Below, piece after piece: positions 46,474-55,624 of a stretch of DNA of 64,000 nt. Positions within the stretch are counted from its first letter, which is position 1. Each line of letters opens with the position of its first letter. This stretch comes from Brevibacterium sp. p3-SID960. Lineage in GTDB: Bacteria; Actinomycetota; Actinomycetes; Actinomycetales; Brevibacteriaceae. Below the pieces are notes generated by a model that was given only the letters and a program-made list of their open reading frames with translations, had not been told where the DNA came from and made no database searches. The position numbers and the translations under genes were made by a program. Location of the stretch: contig NZ_JALXKS010000003.1 of assembly GCF_025144725.1 (NCBI RefSeq), positions 1 through 64,000 of the forward strand, read 5' to 3'.

Positions 46474-48198
46474 GTGCCGACAGACGCCAAGGGTTCGAGC
46501 ACCACTGCCGCATCGACGGACACTTCGTCGAAGTCAACCGCATCGAAGAAGTCGGCAACGACCACGGCGAAGGCATCGGCCGCTTCGAAGAAGCCGGCGG
46601 CAAAGAGCACCGCTGCGAAGAAGACGAGCACCGCGAAGTCGACCACGGCTTCGAAGACGGCTGCTGCAAAGAAGCCAGCGGCCCAGACGACCACCACCGC
46701 CAAGAAGACCACCACCGCCAAGAAGACCACCACCGCCAAGAAGACTACGACCGCTAAGAAGGGCACCACCGCTAAGAAGGGCACCACCGCCTCCTCGGCC
46801 GGGGCCAAGAAGACCACGTCTGCCACGTCGACCGCGGAGAAGAAGACGACGTCGACGGCGAAGAAGACCACCGCGGCCAAGAAGACGGCGGCCGCCAAGA
46901 AGTCCGAGGATACGGACAAGAAGACAACTTCGAGGGCGACAGCCGAGAAGAAGCCTGCGGCTCGGAAGTCGGCCGCTTCGGCGACCGCTGCCAAGAAGAC
47001 CGCCTCCACGTCGACGGCGGCGAAGAAGACCACCGCTAAGAAGACGACCGCCAAGAACGCGGGGCTCGACGCTGAGGCCAAGGACGCCGCAGCTGCCGCC
47101 AAGGGCGCCGACGGCGCAGCCCCAGAGGCGCCGGTCGAGCAGCTCGAGGCAGAAGCCCTGGCCAGCGAAACCGAGACGAAGAACGCGCAGGAAGAGAAGA
47201 AGGACGAGGCTGTCAAGGAAGCCGGAGGCTTCGTCGTCTCTGACACCGACGACGACGACCAGCCAGCCCAACAGGTCGTCTCCGCAGGCGCGACCGCTGA
47301 CCCGGTCAAGGACTACCTCAAGCTCATCGGCAAGGTCGCGCTGCTCAATGCCGCTGAAGAGGTCGACCTCGCCAAGCGGATCGAAGCTGGCATGTATGCC
47401 GAGCACCTGCTCAACGCCGGTGAGGTCACCGAAGCCAAGGACGTCCGCGACTACAAGTGGATCATCCACGACGGGCGGCTAGCCAAGAACCACCTGCTCG
47501 AAGCCAACCTCCGCCTCGTCGTCTCCCTGGCCAAACGCTACACCGGCCGCGGCATGCTCTTCCTCGACCTTATCCAGGAAGGCAACCTCGGCCTCATCCG
47601 CGCAGTCGAGAAGTTCGACTACACCAAGGGCTTCAAGTTCTCGACCTACGCTACGTGGTGGATCCGCCAGGCCATCACCCGTGCCATGGCCGACCAGGCG
47701 CGCACCATCCGCATCCCGGTGCACATGGTCGAGGTCATCAACAAGCTCGCCCGCGTCCAACGCCAGATGCTGCAGGACCTCGGTCGCGAACCGACCCCGG
47801 AGGAGCTCGCCAAGGAACTCGACATGACCCCGGAGCGAGTCATCGAGGTGCAGAAGTACGGTCGTGAGCCGATCTCGCTGCACACCCCGCTCGGCGAGGA
47901 CGGCGACTCCGAGTTCGGTGACCTCATCGAGGACTCCGAAGCCGTTGTGCCGGCCGACTCGGTCAGCTTCACCCTGCTGCAGGAACAGCTGCACTCAGTG
48001 CTCGACACGCTCTCTGAGCGCGAAGCAGGCGTTGTGTCGATGCGATTCGGCCTCAACGACGGCCAGCCGAAGACCCTCGACGAGATCGGCAAGGTCTACG
48101 GGGTCACCCGAGAGCGCATCCGCCAGATCGAATCGAAGACGATGGCCAAGCTGCGCCACCCCTCGCGCTCGCAGGTCCTGCGCGACTACCTCGACTGA
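46474..48198 (+). CDS. sigA: Principal sigma factor (HrdB/SigA type)
   Basis: The 574-residue primary sigma factor has a 275-residue N-terminal extension rich in Lys, Ala, Thr and Ser, resembling histone-H1-like tails, instead of an ordinary region 1.1. The conserved core starts near residue 276 ([12 protein letters not shown], region 1.2). It continues with region 2 ([14 protein letters not shown] ... [19 protein letters not shown]), region 3, and region 4 ([13 protein letters not shown]). It starts at GTG after GAAAGGTGAT. The long minus-strand frame opposite it is a shadow. Confidence 0.97.
   Translation: MPTDAKGSSTTAASTDTSSKSTASKKSATTTAKASAASKKPAAKSTAAKKTSTAKSTTASKTAAAKKPAAQTTTTAKKTTTAKKTTTAKKTTTAKKGTTAKKGTTASSAGAKKTTSATSTAEKKTTSTAKKTTAAKKTAAAKKSEDTDKKTTSRATAEKKPAARKSAASATAAKKTASTSTAAKKTTAKKTTAKNAGLDAEAKDAAAAAKGADGAAPEAPVEQLEAEALASETETKNAQEEKKDEAVKEAGGFVVSDTDDDDQPAQQVVSAGATADPVKDYLKLIGKVALLNAAEEVDLAKRIEAGMYAEHLLNAGEVTEAKDVRDYKWIIHDGRLAKNHLLEANLRLVVSLAKRYTGRGMLFLDLIQEGNLGLIRAVEKFDYTKGFKFSTYATWWIRQAITRAMADQARTIRIPVHMVEVINKLARVQRQMLQDLGREPTPEELAKELDMTPERVIEVQKYGREPISLHTPLGEDGDSEFGDLIEDSEAVVPADSVSFTLLQEQLHSVLDTLSEREAGVVSMRFGLNDGQPKTLDEIGKVYGVTRERIRQIESKTMAKLRHPSRSQVLRDYLD
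46690..46791 (+). repeat. 18-bp tandem repeats in the sigma factor tail
   Basis: Five full 18-bp units (first three identical, ACCACCACCGCCAAGAAG) and a partial sixth encode repeats of Thr-Thr-Thr-Ala-Lys-Lys from residue 73. The array is in frame, so copy-number changes would lengthen or shorten the basic tail without a frameshift. Confidence 0.85.
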
Positions 48199-48217
48199 CA
48201 CATCCGAAAGACATACT

Positions 48218-48246
48218 GAGCCGGGTTCCATTCTGGGACCCGGCTC
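48218..48246 (+). terminator. Terminator after sigA
   Basis: A 12-bp stem with one G-T pair (48218-48229 with 48235-48246) and loop ATTCT lies 19 bases after the sigma gene stop. CTGTC follows rather than a T-run, as is usual in high-GC actinobacteria. It also separates sigA from the convergent amidase gene. Confidence 0.7.
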
Positions 48247-48302
48247 CTGTCATCAGCGAACCCGAAGACAGACCCCCGGTGTCGCTGGTCAGCCAAATGC
48301 GG

Positions 48303-49157
48303 TCACTGCTCGGCGAAGTGCGCTTCGAGACCTGCGACGATCGCCTCGGCGTAGCGCTGCCGGCCCTCTTCGGACTCCATCAGCGCGGCCTCATCGCGGT
48401 TGCGCATCTCACCGCATTCGATCATCACCGCCGGCACCTCGGCGTGATTGAGCCCGGCGATGTCGGTGCGGGCGACAACCCCGTCCCTGCCGTAGGCGGG
48501 ATTCGGATCGAACTCGGCGTCCTCGAATGCGGTGACCATCTGCTCGGCGACCGCCCGGCTGGGCTCCTCCACATCCGCGTGGACGGCATCGTCGACGACG
48601 ATGACATGGAAGCCGCTCGCCGAGGTCTCAGCGGTGCCGTTGGCATGAATGCTGACAAGCGCATCGGCGCCCGCCTCACCGGCGAACTGCCCGCGCTCAT
48701 CGACACACGGCCCGACGCCATCGTCATCGGCACGCGACATCACCACCTCGGCGCCGGCGTCTTCGAGCAGATCCCCGGCGCGCACGGCGACATCGAAGGT
48801 GAAGGCGTGCTCCGGGTAGTCGCCTGCAGTGGCGGTGCCGGTGGTGTTGCAGGCCTTCGTACCGCCCCGACCGTCGGGCACCTTCCGACTGATCTCCGAG
48901 GGATTCCTGCTGTTCCTGCCGTTGTGGCCGGGATCCAAGGCTATCGTGAGCCCGTCGAGCGCCTCCGCGGTCGCAGACGGGCTCGGCGAACCGGAGCCGA
49001 CCGTCTCACCCGCTACCGGCGTCGCCACGGGCGCCGAGGTGGCAGGCGCCGTGGGTGTCTGCGCGGACTGGCTGCTGCAGCCGCTGAGCAGCAGACCAGC
49101 ACTGAGCAGTACGGCGGACACCGGGCCTGTCGTGCCAGCCAAGGGAGGGGAGAACAT
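48303..49157 (-). CDS. N-acetylmuramoyl-L-alanine amidase (Amidase_3), lipoprotein
   Basis: A 284-residue predicted lipoprotein: a hydrophobic signal segment ends in the lipobox LSGC (Cys about 27). A Thr/Pro/Ser-rich linker then leads to an Amidase_3 domain. Zinc and catalytic residues are visible in DPGHNG, a Glu-His pair (YPEHAF), SIHANG and the catalytic Glu in MIECGEMRN. It would cleave the amide bond between MurNAc and L-Ala in the wall. The start has only a weak ribosome site; GTG at 49160 is an alternative. Confidence 0.88.
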   Translation of the reverse strand: MFSPPLAGTTGPVSAVLLSAGLLLSGCSSQSAQTPTAPATSAPVATPVAGETVGSGSPSPSATAEALDGLTIALDPGHNGRNSRNPSEISRKVPDGRGGTKACNTTGTATAGDYPEHAFTFDVAVRAGDLLEDAGAEVVMSRADDDGVGPCVDERGQFAGEAGADALVSIHANGTAETSASGFHVIVVDDAVHADVEEPSRAVAEQMVTAFEDAEFDPNPAYGRDGVVARTDIAGLNHAEVPAVMIECGEMRNRDEAALMESEEGRQRYAEAIVAGLEAHFAEQ

Positions 49158-49293
49158 CACACGTCCAGCGTAGCTGAGAGCCGATCCTGCGGTGCACGGC
49201 ATGGCAGCGGGCGATCGAGCGCATGAGCGCATAGACTCTGATGGCGGCCCAGCAGTGACCGCAGAGCAGCAGCGACGACGAAAGGGTGGAAGC

Positions 49294-51414
49294 GTGGCAG
49301 TCAAGAAGGCCTCGGACAAGGAATACGGAGCGCGTCAGCTCTCCGTCCTCGAAGGGCTTGATGCCGTGCGCAAACGCCCGGGAATGTACATCGGTTCGAC
49401 TGATTCGCGCGGGCTCATGCACTGTCTGTGGGAGATCATCGACAACTCCGTCGACGAGGCCCTCGGCGGCCACGGTGAGGACATCGACATCACCCTGCAC
49501 CCGGACGGCTCCGTCACCGTGGCCGACAACGGCCGCGGCATCCCCGTCGACATCGAGCCCAAGACCGGGCTGACCGGCGTTGAGGTCGTCATGACGAAGC
49601 TGCATGCCGGCGGCAAGTTCGGCGGCGGATCCTACGCTGCTGTCGGCGGACTGCACGGCGTCGGCGCCTCTGTCGTCAACGCGCTCTCGGCCCGCCTCGA
49701 CGTCGAGGTGACCCGCGCCTCGAAGGTCTTTCGGATGTCCTTCCAGCGCGGCAAGCCCGGCCGCTTCGACGACAGCAGCGGCGAGCCGTCCCCGGACAAC
49801 CCGTTCACCCCCTTCAAGAAAGCCTCCGAGCTCGACACCGTCGGCAAGGCCAAACGTGGAGCGACCGGCACCCGCGTGCGCTACTGGGCGGATCCGCAGA
49901 TCTTCCTCAAGGACGCCGACTTCGCCTATGGCGCACTCATCGACCGCGCCCGCCAGACGGCCTTCCTCGTTCCGGGCCTGACGATCCGGGTGACCGACAA
50001 CCGGGGAATCGCCCGCGACGAGACCGGCGAGATCATCGAATCGCGGGCCGAGGAGTTCCGCTTCGACGGCGGCATCTCCGAGTTCGTCGATCACCTCGCC
50101 CATGACGAAGCTCTGACCGACACGTGGCGGCTGACCGGTTCCGAGACCTTCAAGGAGACCGTGCCCGTCCTCGACGAGCAGGGCCATATGGTCTCGACCG
50201 AAGTCGAGCGAGAGGTCGGTGTCGACATCGCGCTGCGCTGGGGCCGGGATTACGAAACCCGGGTCAAGAGCTTCGTCAACATCATCGCCACACCTAAGGG
50301 CGGCACCCACGTCGCCGGTTTCGAAACAGCGCTGCTGCGCACCGTGCGCAAAGCCGTAGAGGCCAACGCCCGCAAGCTCAAAGTCGGCAAGGACAGACTG
50401 GAGAAGGACGATGTGCTCGCCGGCCTGACAGCCGTGGTCACTGTGCGCATGGCCGAACCGCAGTTCGAGGGCCAGACGAAGGAGGTGCTCGGCACCTCGG
50501 CGGTGCGGCAGATCGTGGCGCGTGCAGTCGACCGGCAGCTCGGGGAGATCCTCTCGTCGGCGAAGCGGCCGCACAAACAGCAGGCCACCCTGCTGCTGGA
50601 GAAGATCGTCTCCGAGATGAAGTCCCGGATCTCCGCACGGACGCACAAGGAGAACCAGCGGCGCAAGACCGCCCTCGAATCCTCGTCCCTGCCGGCCAAA
50701 CTCTACGACTGCCGCAAGAACGACCTCGACCGCTCCGAGCTGTTCATCGTCGAAGGCGACTCGGCGATGGGCACTGCCAAGCAGGCCCGGGACTCCGAGT
50801 TCCAGGCGCTGTTCCCCATCCGCGGCAAGATCCTCAACGTGCAGAAGGCTTCGGTCGGCGACATGCTCGCCAACGTCGAATGCTCGGCCCTCATCCAGGT
50901 CATCGGTGCCGGCACCGGCCGTACCTTCGATGTCGATGCCGCCCGTTACGGCAAGATCATCATCATGACCGACGCCGATGTCGACGGCGCCCACATCCGC
51001 ACGCTGCTGCTGACGCTGTTCTTCCGGTACATGCGCCCGCTCGTCGAGGCGGGCCGCGTCTATGCCGCCGTGCCGCCGCTGCATCGCATCGAGGTGATCA
51101 ACCGCGGCAAGGCGAACGACTACATCTACACGTACTCGGAGAAGGAGCTGGCCGGCGAGCTGCGCAAGCTCGACCGGGCGAAGAAGGCGTACAAGACACC
51201 GCAGCGATACAAGGGCCTCGGCGAGATGGACGCCGACCAGCTGGCGGAGACGACGATGGATCCGCAGCTGCGCTCCCTCAGGCGGGTGACGATGACCGAC
51301 GCCGAAGCCGCTGAGACGACGTTCGGCCTGCTGATGGGCTCCGAGGTCGCACCGCGCAAGCAGTTCATCGTCTCCGGTGCCGCAGTCCTCGACGCCGAGA
51401 AGATCGACGCCTGA
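49294..51414 (+). CDS. parE: DNA topoisomerase IV subunit B (ParE)
   Basis: The 706-residue type IIA topoisomerase B subunit has a GHKL ATPase domain (EIIDNSVDEALGG near residue 48, GLHGVGASVVNALS near 120) and a TOPRIM domain (EGDSAMG near 485, DADVDGAHIRT near 560). It forms a holoenzyme with the A subunit, which is not in this window. A location close to the principal sigma gene is typical of the actinobacterial second type II enzyme. The start is GTG after GAAAGGGTGGAAGC. Confidence 0.9.
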   Translation: MAVKKASDKEYGARQLSVLEGLDAVRKRPGMYIGSTDSRGLMHCLWEIIDNSVDEALGGHGEDIDITLHPDGSVTVADNGRGIPVDIEPKTGLTGVEVVMTKLHAGGKFGGGSYAAVGGLHGVGASVVNALSARLDVEVTRASKVFRMSFQRGKPGRFDDSSGEPSPDNPFTPFKKASELDTVGKAKRGATGTRVRYWADPQIFLKDADFAYGALIDRARQTAFLVPGLTIRVTDNRGIARDETGEIIESRAEEFRFDGGISEFVDHLAHDEALTDTWRLTGSETFKETVPVLDEQGHMVSTEVEREVGVDIALRWGRDYETRVKSFVNIIATPKGGTHVAGFETALLRTVRKAVEANARKLKVGKDRLEKDDVLAGLTAVVTVRMAEPQFEGQTKEVLGTSAVRQIVARAVDRQLGEILSSAKRPHKQQATLLLEKIVSEMKSRISARTHKENQRRKTALESSSLPAKLYDCRKNDLDRSELFIVEGDSAMGTAKQARDSEFQALFPIRGKILNVQKASVGDMLANVECSALIQVIGAGTGRTFDVDAARYGKIIIMTDADVDGAHIRTLLLTLFFRYMRPLVEAGRVYAAVPPLHRIEVINRGKANDYIYTYSEKELAGELRKLDRAKKAYKTPQRYKGLGEMDADQLAETTMDPQLRSLRRVTMTDAEAAETTFGLLMGSEVAPRKQFIVSGAAVLDAEKIDA

Positions 51415-51424
51415 TCCCGGCTGC

Positions 51425-52306
51425 TCAGACGCTGAGCAACTCGACCACTGCGACCACCGGCGGACTGACGACGAGCGCTGCCGAGACGATGACGACTGCC
51501 GAGCGCAGCGCCCCAGACGGCTGGGGCAGCGGATGCTCCAGCCGGGCGAGCCGCTCAGCACTCAGGGTGCGGCTGTAATGCCCGGCCTGCAGGCGGCTCA
51601 TCTCCCGGACAGCGGCCGCGAGGTCGTCAGCGGGCACCGCGCGGCGGGCCACATCATCGGCCATCACCTCGATGAGCCGGGTCACCTGATCGAGAGCCTG
51701 GCGTGCTGCCGGCAGGAAGGGCAGTGCATGCTGCCATGCGGCGAAGGGCAGCACGACGAGTTCGTGCCGGCTGCGCAGGTGGGCGCGCTCGTGGGCGACG
51801 ACGGCATCGCGTTCGGCAGGACTGAGGGCAGCGATCAGCCCCGTTGAGAGCACCGTGGTACCGTGCTCGCCCTGCGGCAGACAGTAGGCGACGAGCTCAT
51901 CGACCTTGAGGATCCTCGTATGCGGAAGTTCCTGCGAGGGCTCGGTGAGCACCGCGACAAGTGCGGCGTGCCGGCGTCGCTGACGCTGCACCCTGATCCA
52001 GTGGATCACCAGGCTGCTGAGCAGCCGCAGCAGCAGTGCGGCCCCCAGCCCGACGAGCAGCCAGTTCCACCAGCTCAGAGCGCTGAGGCTGCGCCCGTCT
52101 GCCGGCCCTGGCGCGCCGGTGAAGGGCATGAACGCGAGGATGAGGACAGCCGAGGTCAGTGAGAGCCCTCCGGCTAAACCGATGGCCTGCCACAGCAGCA
52201 GACGCGCCGCCGGATCACGGCTTCCGGGATAACGGGCGAAGAGACGGGGGATCGGCCAGGCAAGGACGATCGCGAGCGCTGTGAGCAGCACTGCGCTGAA
52301 GAGCAT
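51425..52306 (-). CDS. M56-family (BlaR1-like) membrane metallopeptidase
   Basis: A 293-residue membrane protease with about four or five spans and a cytoplasmic zinc-protease loop containing HERAH near residue 170 and a downstream Glu in IEVMADDVA. BlaR1/MecR1 relatives sense a signal and lead to BlaI cleavage; this one lacks the extracellular penicillin-binding sensor domain, so it is not a beta-lactam receptor of the classical kind. It follows a BlaI gene by 15 bases. Confidence 0.88.
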   Translation of the reverse strand: MLFSAVLLTALAIVLAWPIPRLFARYPGSRDPAARLLLWQAIGLAGGLSLTSAVLILAFMPFTGAPGPADGRSLSALSWWNWLLVGLGAALLLRLLSSLVIHWIRVQRQRRRHAALVAVLTEPSQELPHTRILKVDELVAYCLPQGEHGTTVLSTGLIAALSPAERDAVVAHERAHLRSRHELVVLPFAAWQHALPFLPAARQALDQVTRLIEVMADDVARRAVPADDLAAAVREMSRLQAGHYSRTLSAERLARLEHPLPQPSGALRSAVVIVSAALVVSPPVVAVVELLSV

Positions 52307-52321
52307 CAGATGAGGGGACGT

Positions 52322-52681
52322 TCAGCTGTCGGCGCCGCGGCGCTGGAGGAGCCTGCTGAGGAATGCCGTGTCGGAATCGGAGACAGTGCCGAGGAAGCGC
52401 GCAAGTACGGCCTGGCGGTCCGACGCCTGATCGAGGACTTCATTCATGAGTTCGGCGACATGCTCCTCACGCGTGAAAAGCGCAAGATAGCGGTGCGGGC
52501 GCCGGGAGCGATCCCGGCGGGCGAAGCCCTTCTTCTCCAAGCGCGTGAGCACCGTATGGACTGTGGTCAGCGCGAGGTCGCGGTCAGCCAGCGCGATCCG
52601 GAGATCGGCAGCGGTCATGCCGTCGACTGAGTTCCACAGCGCATTCATGACACTGCGCTCGAGTTCACCCAGAGTTGCCAC
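52322..52681 (-). CDS. BlaI/MecI-family repressor
   Basis: This 119-residue winged-helix regulator has the BlaI pattern: LGELERSVMNALWNSVDGMTAADL, then the recognition helix LALTTVHTVLTRLEKKGFARRDRSRRPHRY, and a C-terminal dimerisation helix. The likely proteolytic site with the M56 partner is not obvious. It begins with GTG at 52681 with GGGAGAG upstream. It diverges from cydAB across a 321-base region, which may hold a shared operator. Confidence 0.9.
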   Translation of the reverse strand: MATLGELERSVMNALWNSVDGMTAADLRIALADRDLALTTVHTVLTRLEKKGFARRDRSRRPHRYLALFTREEHVAELMNEVLDQASDRQAVLARFLGTVSDSDTAFLSRLLQRRGADS

Positions 52682-53002
52682 CTACGTACTCTCCCTGTCG
52701 TGGTTTCGCCTGCTTTTAGCAAAAGTTTAGTGCGGATAATGACGAGCACTTGGCGTGGTCCGCAACGGCGTGTCCGTTTCAGGCCATCTCCCAGTAAAGC
52801 CCAGGGGCACAGCACGGTCAAGGAAGATATGGCCAGCGGGCTCTTCGGGCCTGTCTCCTCGCAAGTTCAGCCAATGAGACAGCAGGGCGTGCGATGTGGG
52901 CTTTCGAACGCAAGCGCAGTCAAGCCGATACTCTACTTGCAGGTAGATTTCCCAGCCCGCAGGCAGGAATTCCCCCAGCCCGCGCGGAGACAGGAGGAGA
53001 AG
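52682..53002. promoter_or_regulatory. blaI / cydA divergent control region
   Basis: No gene is supported in these 321 bases. A symmetric TCTAC-TTGCAG-GTAGA dyad (52932-52947) lies 55 bases before cydA. A short CTTTT-AGC-AAAAG dyad (52713-52725) lies near the blaI start. The region plausibly carries promoters for both operons. Whether BlaI or another redox or heme regulator acts at the dyad cannot be settled from sequence. Confidence 0.45.
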
Positions 53003-54577
53003 GTGGATCCGGTACTGATCGGCCGATGGCAGTTCGGCATCACCACGGTGTACCACTTCTGGATGGTGCCGCTGACCCTGGGACTGGGTCTGCTCGTCGC
53101 CGTTCTGCAGACGATGTACCATCGCACCGGCAACGAGATGTGGCTGCGTGCCACCAAGTTCTGGGGCAAGCTGTACCTCATCAACTTCATCATGGGCGTG
53201 GCCACAGGCATCGTCCAGGAGTTCCAGTTCGGCATGGCGTGGTCAGAGTACTCGCGCTTCGTCGGCGACGTCTTCGGAGCTCCGCTGGCGATGGAGGCGC
53301 TCATCGCCTTCTTCCTCGAATCCACCTTCCTCGGCCTGTGGATCTTCGGCTGGGGACGCCTGAATCGCAAGGTCCACCTCGGTGTTCTGTGGGCTGCCGT
53401 CATCGGCTCATGGATCTCCGCCTACTTCATCATCGTCGCCAATTCGTGGATGCAGCACCCTGTCGGTGTGGAGATCATCGACGGTCGCCCGCAGATGGTC
53501 GACGTCGGGGCGGTGCTGATGAACAACACCGCGTGGGCGGCCTATACCCACACACTGGCCGGTTCGGTCGCCGTCGGCGGCGCCTTCCTCCTCGGCATCG
53601 CCTGGTACCACCTGTGGCGCCGCCGGGTCGACGGCATCGACACGATCGACGAGAAGACCGGCAAGGTGATCGTCGGCTCCGCTCCCGAGGTGCCCGGCCG
53701 TGACGAGAAGGACCATACTGTGTGGTACAAGTCGCTGCGCATCGGCGCCTGGGCGGCGGTCATCGCCTTCGTCTTCGTCGCCATCACCGGTGACATCCAG
53801 GCCAAACTGATGTACGAGCAGCAGCCGATGAAGATGGCCTCGGCAGAGGGCGCCTGCCACGACGGGAACGAGTTCTCCGTGCTCACGATCGGCAACCTGG
53901 CCTCGAACCAGTGTGACGACGTCACCCCGGTCATCGAGATCCCCGGACTGCTGTCCTTCCTGGCCAACGGCGACTTCGACACCGAGGTGCCCGGCGTCAA
54001 CACCCTCATCCCTGAGTACCAGGAGAAATACGGCACGACGCTGCCGGAAGGTGAGATGTACGGCGCCTACTCCGGGCAGGAAGTCGACCACCAGCCGCTC
54101 ATGATCGTCACCTACTGGGGCTTCCGCCTCATGATCGGCTTCGGCGTTCTCGGCGCAGCTGCGGCAGTCTACGCGCTCATCGTCACCCGCAAGGGCACCG
54201 TGCCACGCTCGAAGTTCCTCTCACGCCTGGCACTGTGGGGAATCGCGGCACCGTTCATCGCGAACTCCGCCGGCTGGGTGTTCACCGAGATGGGCCGTCA
54301 GCCGTTCGTCGTCGCACCGAACCCCGACCCATCGGGAATCGACGGGGTGTTCCTCTACACGGCGGCTGCGATCTCACCATCGGTCAGCGCAGCGGAGATG
54401 CTCTTCTCCCTCGTCGCGCTCACGCTCATCTACGGAGTGCTCATGGTCTTCGAGCTCAAGCTCATCATGGTCTACTCCCGCGGCGGCGTCGTCTCAGCCA
54501 TGCCGGAGATCGACAAGGCCAACTACAAACCCACAGTCGACAAGAGTGACGACGACGTGCTGTCGTTCGCGTACTAA
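53003..54577 (+). CDS. cydA: Cytochrome bd quinol oxidase subunit I
   Basis: The 524-residue heme-binding subunit has about nine spans. It shows His18 in the TTVYHFW segment, the MEALIAFFLESTFLG helix with the conserved Glu, and later a MQHPVG and WGFRLMIGFG region. It oxidises quinol and reduces oxygen to water without pumping protons directly. It starts at GTG after GGAGGAG. The Q-loop appears short, as in the CydA-S class. Confidence 0.95.
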   Translation: MDPVLIGRWQFGITTVYHFWMVPLTLGLGLLVAVLQTMYHRTGNEMWLRATKFWGKLYLINFIMGVATGIVQEFQFGMAWSEYSRFVGDVFGAPLAMEALIAFFLESTFLGLWIFGWGRLNRKVHLGVLWAAVIGSWISAYFIIVANSWMQHPVGVEIIDGRPQMVDVGAVLMNNTAWAAYTHTLAGSVAVGGAFLLGIAWYHLWRRRVDGIDTIDEKTGKVIVGSAPEVPGRDEKDHTVWYKSLRIGAWAAVIAFVFVAITGDIQAKLMYEQQPMKMASAEGACHDGNEFSVLTIGNLASNQCDDVTPVIEIPGLLSFLANGDFDTEVPGVNTLIPEYQEKYGTTLPEGEMYGAYSGQEVDHQPLMIVTYWGFRLMIGFGVLGAAAAVYALIVTRKGTVPRSKFLSRLALWGIAAPFIANSAGWVFTEMGRQPFVVAPNPDPSGIDGVFLYTAAAISPSVSAAEMLFSLVALTLIYGVLMVFELKLIMVYSRGGVVSAMPEIDKANYKPTVDKSDDDVLSFAY

Positions 54578-54586
54578 GGGGAGAAC

Positions 54587-55624
54587 ATGGATCTTCTGCC
54601 GACAATCTGGTTCATTCTCATCGCCGTCCTCTGGCTCGGCTACCTGTTCCTCGAAGGATTCGACCTCGGCGTCGGGATGCTGCTCAAGGGCTTCTCCCGC
54701 GACGAGAAGGAGCGCCGCGTGCTGCTCAACACCATCGGCCCCGTCTGGGACGGCAACGAGGTGTGGCTGCTCACCGCTGGCGGTGCGACCTTCGCAGCCT
54801 TCCCGATGTGGTACGCCTCGCTGTTCTCAGCGCTGTACCTGCCGCTGACGCTCGCGCTGCTCGCACTCATTCTGCGCGCTGTCGCCATCGAGTACCGCGG
54901 CAAGGTCCACACAGAGGCCTGGCGCAACGGCTGGACCTGGTGCCTGGCCGGCGGCTCCGCCCTCGCAGCGTTCTGCGTCGGTGCGATGCTGGCGCTGACC
55001 ACCACCGGTCTGCCGCTCAACGAGAACGGTGACAACATCGGCGGTGCCTTCGCCTGGGTCAACATCTACGCCATCATCGGCGGACTCGGCGTCGTCGGGT
55101 TCTGCCTGCTGCACGGCCTGCTGTTCATCTCACTCAAGACCGATGGCGAGGTCCGGTTCCGGGCCCGCGCGCTGGCCGCCAAGCTGGCGCCGGTGTTCCT
55201 GCTGCCGCTCGTCGCCTGGGTCGTCATCGTCCAGTTCATGCACGGCGGACTCATCGGCTGGGGACTCATCGTCGTCGCCGCAGTGCTCGCCGCGGTGATG
55301 TGGCTGCAGATCCGCAAAGACGCTGAGAAGTCGGCGTTCTTCGCCCAGGCATTGTTCCTCGCCGTCGGCGTGACGGCGGTGTTCCAGGCCATCTACCCGA
55401 AGGTGCTGCCCTCGACGGTCGACGACGCATTCTCGCTGACGGTCTCGAACGCCTCGTCCTCGGGATACACACTCACGGTCATGCTCATCGTCGCCATCGT
55501 CTTCGTGCCGATCGTGCTGGTCTACCAGATCTGGAGCTACTCGGTCTTCGCCACGCGCCTCAAGACCGAGCACATCCCGCCAGCCCACCAGGTGCCGGTC
55601 GCAATCCGCAGCCACCATCAGTGA
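54587..55624 (+). CDS. cydB: Cytochrome bd quinol oxidase subunit II
   Basis: A 345-residue membrane protein with about eight spans. The FLEGFDLGVGML motif near residue 22 and the GNEVWLLTAGGATFAAFP segment near 53 are typical of CydB. It starts 9 bases after cydA and its end overlaps the cydDC start (GTGA). It supports the bd oxidase complex and the quinol channel. Confidence 0.95.
   Translation: MDLLPTIWFILIAVLWLGYLFLEGFDLGVGMLLKGFSRDEKERRVLLNTIGPVWDGNEVWLLTAGGATFAAFPMWYASLFSALYLPLTLALLALILRAVAIEYRGKVHTEAWRNGWTWCLAGGSALAAFCVGAMLALTTTGLPLNENGDNIGGAFAWVNIYAIIGGLGVVGFCLLHGLLFISLKTDGEVRFRARALAAKLAPVFLLPLVAWVVIVQFMHGGLIGWGLIVVAAVLAAVMWLQIRKDAEKSAFFAQALFLAVGVTAVFQAIYPKVLPSTVDDAFSLTVSNASSSGYTLTVMLIVAIVFVPIVLVYQIWSYSVFATRLKTEHIPPAHQVPVAIRSHHQ

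Noticed and set aside
46059..47309. Long hydrophobic-looking open frame on the minus strand opposite the sigma factor gene
   Set aside because: It is a mirror of the Lys/Thr/Ala repeat codons of the sigma factor; no ribosome site, and the repeated Val-Val-Phe-Leu pattern comes from the antisense of AAG/ACC repeats.
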